NCBI RefSeq assembly: GCF_022836935.1
Contig: NZ_CP083239.1
Span: forward strand, 1,998,001-2,062,000
Direction of reading: 5' to 3'
Length of the DNA: 64,000 bases
From: Ancylobacter polymorphus
GTDB taxonomy: Bacteria; Pseudomonadota; Alphaproteobacteria; Rhizobiales; Xanthobacteraceae
The position numbers and the translations under genes were made by a program. Shown piece after piece: positions 61,735 through 64,000 of this stretch. The notes beneath the pieces were generated by a model. The model was not told the origin of the DNA and did not search any database. It saw only the letters and a program-made list of their open reading frames with translations. The number at the start of each line of letters is the position of its first letter. The first letter of the stretch is position 1.

Positions 61735-63579
61735 TCAGCCGCCGGCTGTCGCCTCGCCGAATTGCAGTGCCGCAAGGCGCGCATAGAGCCCGCCGCGCCC
61801 GACGAGGCTGGCATGGGTGCCTTCCTCGACGATGCGCCCGCCGTCCATGACGAGAATGCGGTCGGCGGAGAGCACGGTCGCCAGCCGGTGGGCGATGACG
61901 ATTGTGGTGCGACCCTGCATCGAAAGGTCCAGCGCCTGCTGCACCAGCGTCTCGCTTTCGGCGTCCAGCGCCGAGGTGGCCTCATCCAGCAGCAGGATCG
62001 GCGCCTGTCGCAATATGGCGCGGGCGATGGCAAGGCGCTGGCGCTGGCCGCCGGACAGCGTGACGCCGCGCTCGCCCACCGGGGTTTCCCAGCCCTCGGG
62101 AAGGCGGGCGACGAACTCGTCGGCGCGGGCCAGCCGGCCGGCTTCCTCCACCTCCGCATCGGTGGCGCCGGGGCGGCCGAGGCGGATGTTCTCGCGGATC
62201 GAGGTGGCGAAGATGGCGACATCCTGCGGCACCAGCGCGATGCGCGCGCGCACCGCCTCCGGGTCGGCTTCGGCAATGTCGACGCCATCGACCAGCACCC
62301 GGCCGGCGACGGGATCGTAGAAGCGCAGCAGCAGCTGGAACAGCGTGCTCTTGCCCGCCCCGGAGGGGCCGACCACCGCCACCCGCTCGCCCGGCGTCAC
62401 CGCGAATCTCACGCCCGAGAGCGCCGGCAGGTCCGGCCTTGCGGGATAGGCGAAAGCGACATTCTCGAAGGCGACGGCGCCGCGCGCCGGTTCGGGCAGG
62501 GCAATGGGGGCGGCGGGGGGCGCCACTTTCGGCTTTTCCGCCAGCAATTCGGCGATGCGCTCGGTCGCGCCGGCCGCCTGCGAAATCTCGCCCCACACTT
62601 CGCCCAGCTGGCCGAGCCCGCTCGCCGCCAGCACGGCGTAGAGCACGAACTGGCCAAGCGTGCCGGCGCTCATCTCGCCAGCGAGGACGGCATTGGCGCC
62701 GGCCCACAAGATGCCGACCACGCTGGCGAAGACGAGGAAGATGCCGATGCCGGTGAGAAAGGCGCGTGCCCGCACGGCGTTACGGGCGGCGCCGAAGGCG
62801 TGCTCGACCTCGCCGCTGAACAGGCGCGCGGCGGCGCCCTCGGCCGTGTTGGCCTGAAGGCTGCGCACCGAGCCGATGGCTTCGGCGGCATAGGCCGAGG
62901 CTTCCGCCAGCGTGTCCTGCGCCCCGCGCGAGCGCTTGCGCACGCCGCGACCGGCGCCGATCAGCAGCGCGACGATGACCGGAATCGCCACCAGCAGCGT
63001 CGCCGCCAGCCAGGGGCTGGTGATGACCATCATGATCGTGGCGCCGATGAACAGCAGGATGTTGCGCAGCGCGATGGAGGCCGAGGCGCCGACGGTCGAC
63101 TTGATCTGCGTGGTGTCGGCGGTGAGGCGCGAAATCAATTCGCCCGATTTGGCGCTGTCATAGAACGCGCCGTCGAGGGTGAGCAGATGGGCAAAGACCT
63201 GCGAGCGCAGATCCGCGACGATCCGCTCGCCGAGCGTCATGACGAGATAATAGCGCGCCGCCGAGGCCAGCGAGAGCACCGCCACCACGCCGATCATGAC
63301 TGCGAAATAGCGGTCGATGAAACCGGCATGGCTTTCGTCGAAGCCGAAATCGATCATTCGCCGCACCGCGATCGGCACCACCAGCGTCGCGATGGCGGCG
63401 ACCAGCAGGGCGGTGAGCGCCGCAAGAGCCCGGCCGCGATAGCGCATGAGATGCGGCCACAGCGCCATCAGCGGCTTCAGGCGCGGGCGGCGCGTGGCCG
63501 GCTTTTCCGGCAGGGTCGGCGCGGAGGCTTCGGTGGACGCGGCATTTGAAGGCTTGGAGGCGGCTTGTGTCACAGGCAT
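61735..63579 (-). CDS. ABC exporter (fused permease and ATPase)
   Basis: A 614-aa half-transporter of the MsbA/BmrA/LmrA type that works as a dimer. Six transmembrane helices lie between residues about 45 and 325. The ATPase domain has Walker A GPSGAGKST, Q-loop VPQDVAIFATSIREN, signature TLSGGQRQRLAIARA, Walker B ILLLDEATSALD and the switch His in IVIAHRLATV. The substrate is not predictable (lipid or drug types are usual). The start at 63579 gives the MPVTQAAS... N-terminus. It is divergent from rpmE, 101 bp away. TATAAC just 7 nt before the ATG on the minus strand is AT-rich but lacks a -35. Confidence 0.9.
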   Translation of the reverse strand: MPVTQAASKPSNAASTEASAPTLPEKPATRRPRLKPLMALWPHLMRYRGRALAALTALLVAAIATLVVPIAVRRMIDFGFDESHAGFIDRYFAVMIGVVAVLSLASAARYYLVMTLGERIVADLRSQVFAHLLTLDGAFYDSAKSGELISRLTADTTQIKSTVGASASIALRNILLFIGATIMMVITSPWLAATLLVAIPVIVALLIGAGRGVRKRSRGAQDTLAEASAYAAEAIGSVRSLQANTAEGAAARLFSGEVEHAFGAARNAVRARAFLTGIGIFLVFASVVGILWAGANAVLAGEMSAGTLGQFVLYAVLAASGLGQLGEVWGEISQAAGATERIAELLAEKPKVAPPAAPIALPEPARGAVAFENVAFAYPARPDLPALSGVRFAVTPGERVAVVGPSGAGKSTLFQLLLRFYDPVAGRVLVDGVDIAEADPEAVRARIALVPQDVAIFATSIRENIRLGRPGATDAEVEEAGRLARADEFVARLPEGWETPVGERGVTLSGGQRQRLAIARAILRQAPILLLDEATSALDAESETLVQQALDLSMQGRTTIVIAHRLATVLSADRILVMDGGRIVEEGTHASLVGRGGLYARLAALQFGEATAGG

Positions 63580-63680
63580 GTCTCGGTTATAGAGCCGCTC
63601 GGATTTCCGGCAGGATCGTTTTGTAGATCGCCGCATGGCTCCCGCGAGGGGCCGGCCTGCGGCGGCTGAGGATGCTACCC

Positions 63681-63905
63681 ATGAAGAGCGACATCCATCC
63701 CGACTACCACTTCGTCAAGGTGGTGATGACGGACGGCACCGAGTACACGACCCGGACGACTTGGGGCAAGGAGGGCGATGTCCTCCAGCTCGATATCGAC
63801 CCGACCTCGCACCCGGCCTGGACCGGCGGCTCCGGCCAGCTGCTCGACCGCGCCGGTCGCGTGTCCAAGTTCCAGAAGAAGTTCGCGGGCTTCCTCAAGG
63901 CCTGA
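63681..63905 (+). CDS. rpmE: 50S ribosomal protein L31
   Basis: A 74-aa ribosomal protein: starts [20 protein letters not shown], continues [24 protein letters not shown] and ends [11 protein letters not shown]. It has no cysteines, so it is the zinc-free form usual in alphaproteobacteria. The ATG at 63681 is preferred over an ATG at 63672 because GAGGA lies 8 nt upstream and it matches the family N-terminus. A strong terminator follows at the window edge. Confidence 0.96.
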   Translation: MKSDIHPDYHFVKVVMTDGTEYTTRTTWGKEGDVLQLDIDPTSHPAWTGGSGQLLDRAGRVSKFQKKFAGFLKA

Positions 63906-63954
63906 TCGGCCGGGAAGTGGCGTCCTTTCGGACGCCGCGCGACGCAACGACATC

Positions 63955-63990
63955 AACCCTCGCGCCGGGTACGGCCTGGCGCGAGGGTTT
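63955..63990 (+). terminator. Intrinsic terminator of rpmE
   Basis: A perfect 12-bp stem AACCCTCGCGCC/GGCGCGAGGGTT (63955-63966 with 63978-63989), an 11-nt loop and a continuing T-rich tail (TTTCGTTT). Confidence 0.92.
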
Positions 63991-64000
63991 TCGTTTGCCC

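Noticed and set aside
1..64000. CRISPR arrays, insertion sequences, prophage, integrase or tRNA attachment sites
   Set aside because: No regularly spaced repeats, transposase or phage-like genes or tRNA genes were seen on either strand.

Overview
The window is high-GC chromosomal DNA from an alphaproteobacterium, most likely of the Hyphomicrobiales and probably near the Xanthobacteraceae/Nitrobacteraceae. Evidence for this: a circularly permuted two-piece tmRNA gene with the tag ANDNYAPVAQAA; the alphaproteobacterial marker genes gapR, trcR (DUF1013), DUF1244, DUF2312, DUF4164 and DUF4169; an hflK-hflC-DUF2065-Do protease operon; and a tkt-gap-pgk-class I aldolase gene run. I see no rRNA or tRNA gene, IS element, prophage, CRISPR array or classical defence island. 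Almost all of the window is core-genome sequence, densely packed, with many ATGA or 1-nt stop/start overlaps.

Layout. 1-10 kb: the truncated start of a thioesterase gene, an FAD-linked oxidase with a palindrome upstream, a 1201-aa AsmA-like protein, serB, miaA, an msrQ without msrP, and purEK. 10-19 kb: a cell-wall pair (YcbB-type L,D-transpeptidase plus MepK/DUF882 peptidase), gapR, DUF1244, an N-formylglutamate amidohydrolase divergent from a glycerate kinase, and a DUF1036 protein. 18-23 kb: the membrane quality-control operon hflK-hflC-DUF2065-Do protease, with a clear promoter overlapped by two direct repeats, then small RHH and DUF4169 genes. 23-31 kb: fumC, a Spy/LTXXQ protein whose start codon is buried in a hairpin, a GNAT enzyme, thyA, a small unknown protein, ssrA directly followed by sspB, an amine oxidase, folA and a TPR protein.

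31-41 kb: rpmJ, DUF4260, rnhA, thrB, ispH, yceI, trcR, prpE, two divergent YdcH-family genes, a peroxiredoxin with a DsbD-N-like protein, and yqgE/algH. 41-50 kb: a membrane GGDEF-EAL protein with both domains degenerate, a Sel1-repeat protein, a ThiE-like protein, and an 839-aa exported protein with a triplicated module and a Gly-rich tail. 49-56 kb: the carbon-metabolism run tkt-gap-pgk-fba on the minus strand with a hairpin at each gene junction, then DUF4164 and zapA. 56-64 kb: suhB-type phosphatase, a MotA/MotB-like stator pair, a GNAT enzyme, a sorbosone-dehydrogenase-like protein with a DUF2231 membrane protein, an exporter-type ABC protein, and rpmE.

No dramatic new system is evident. 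The most rewarding leads are the start-codon hairpin of the Spy-like gene, the ssrA-sspB adjacency, the direct repeats on the hflK promoter, the MotAB-like pair of unknown task, the triplicated-module surface protein, and the hairpins at every junction of the tkt-gap-pgk-fba run. All functional calls rest on motif recognition by eye. No database search was run.
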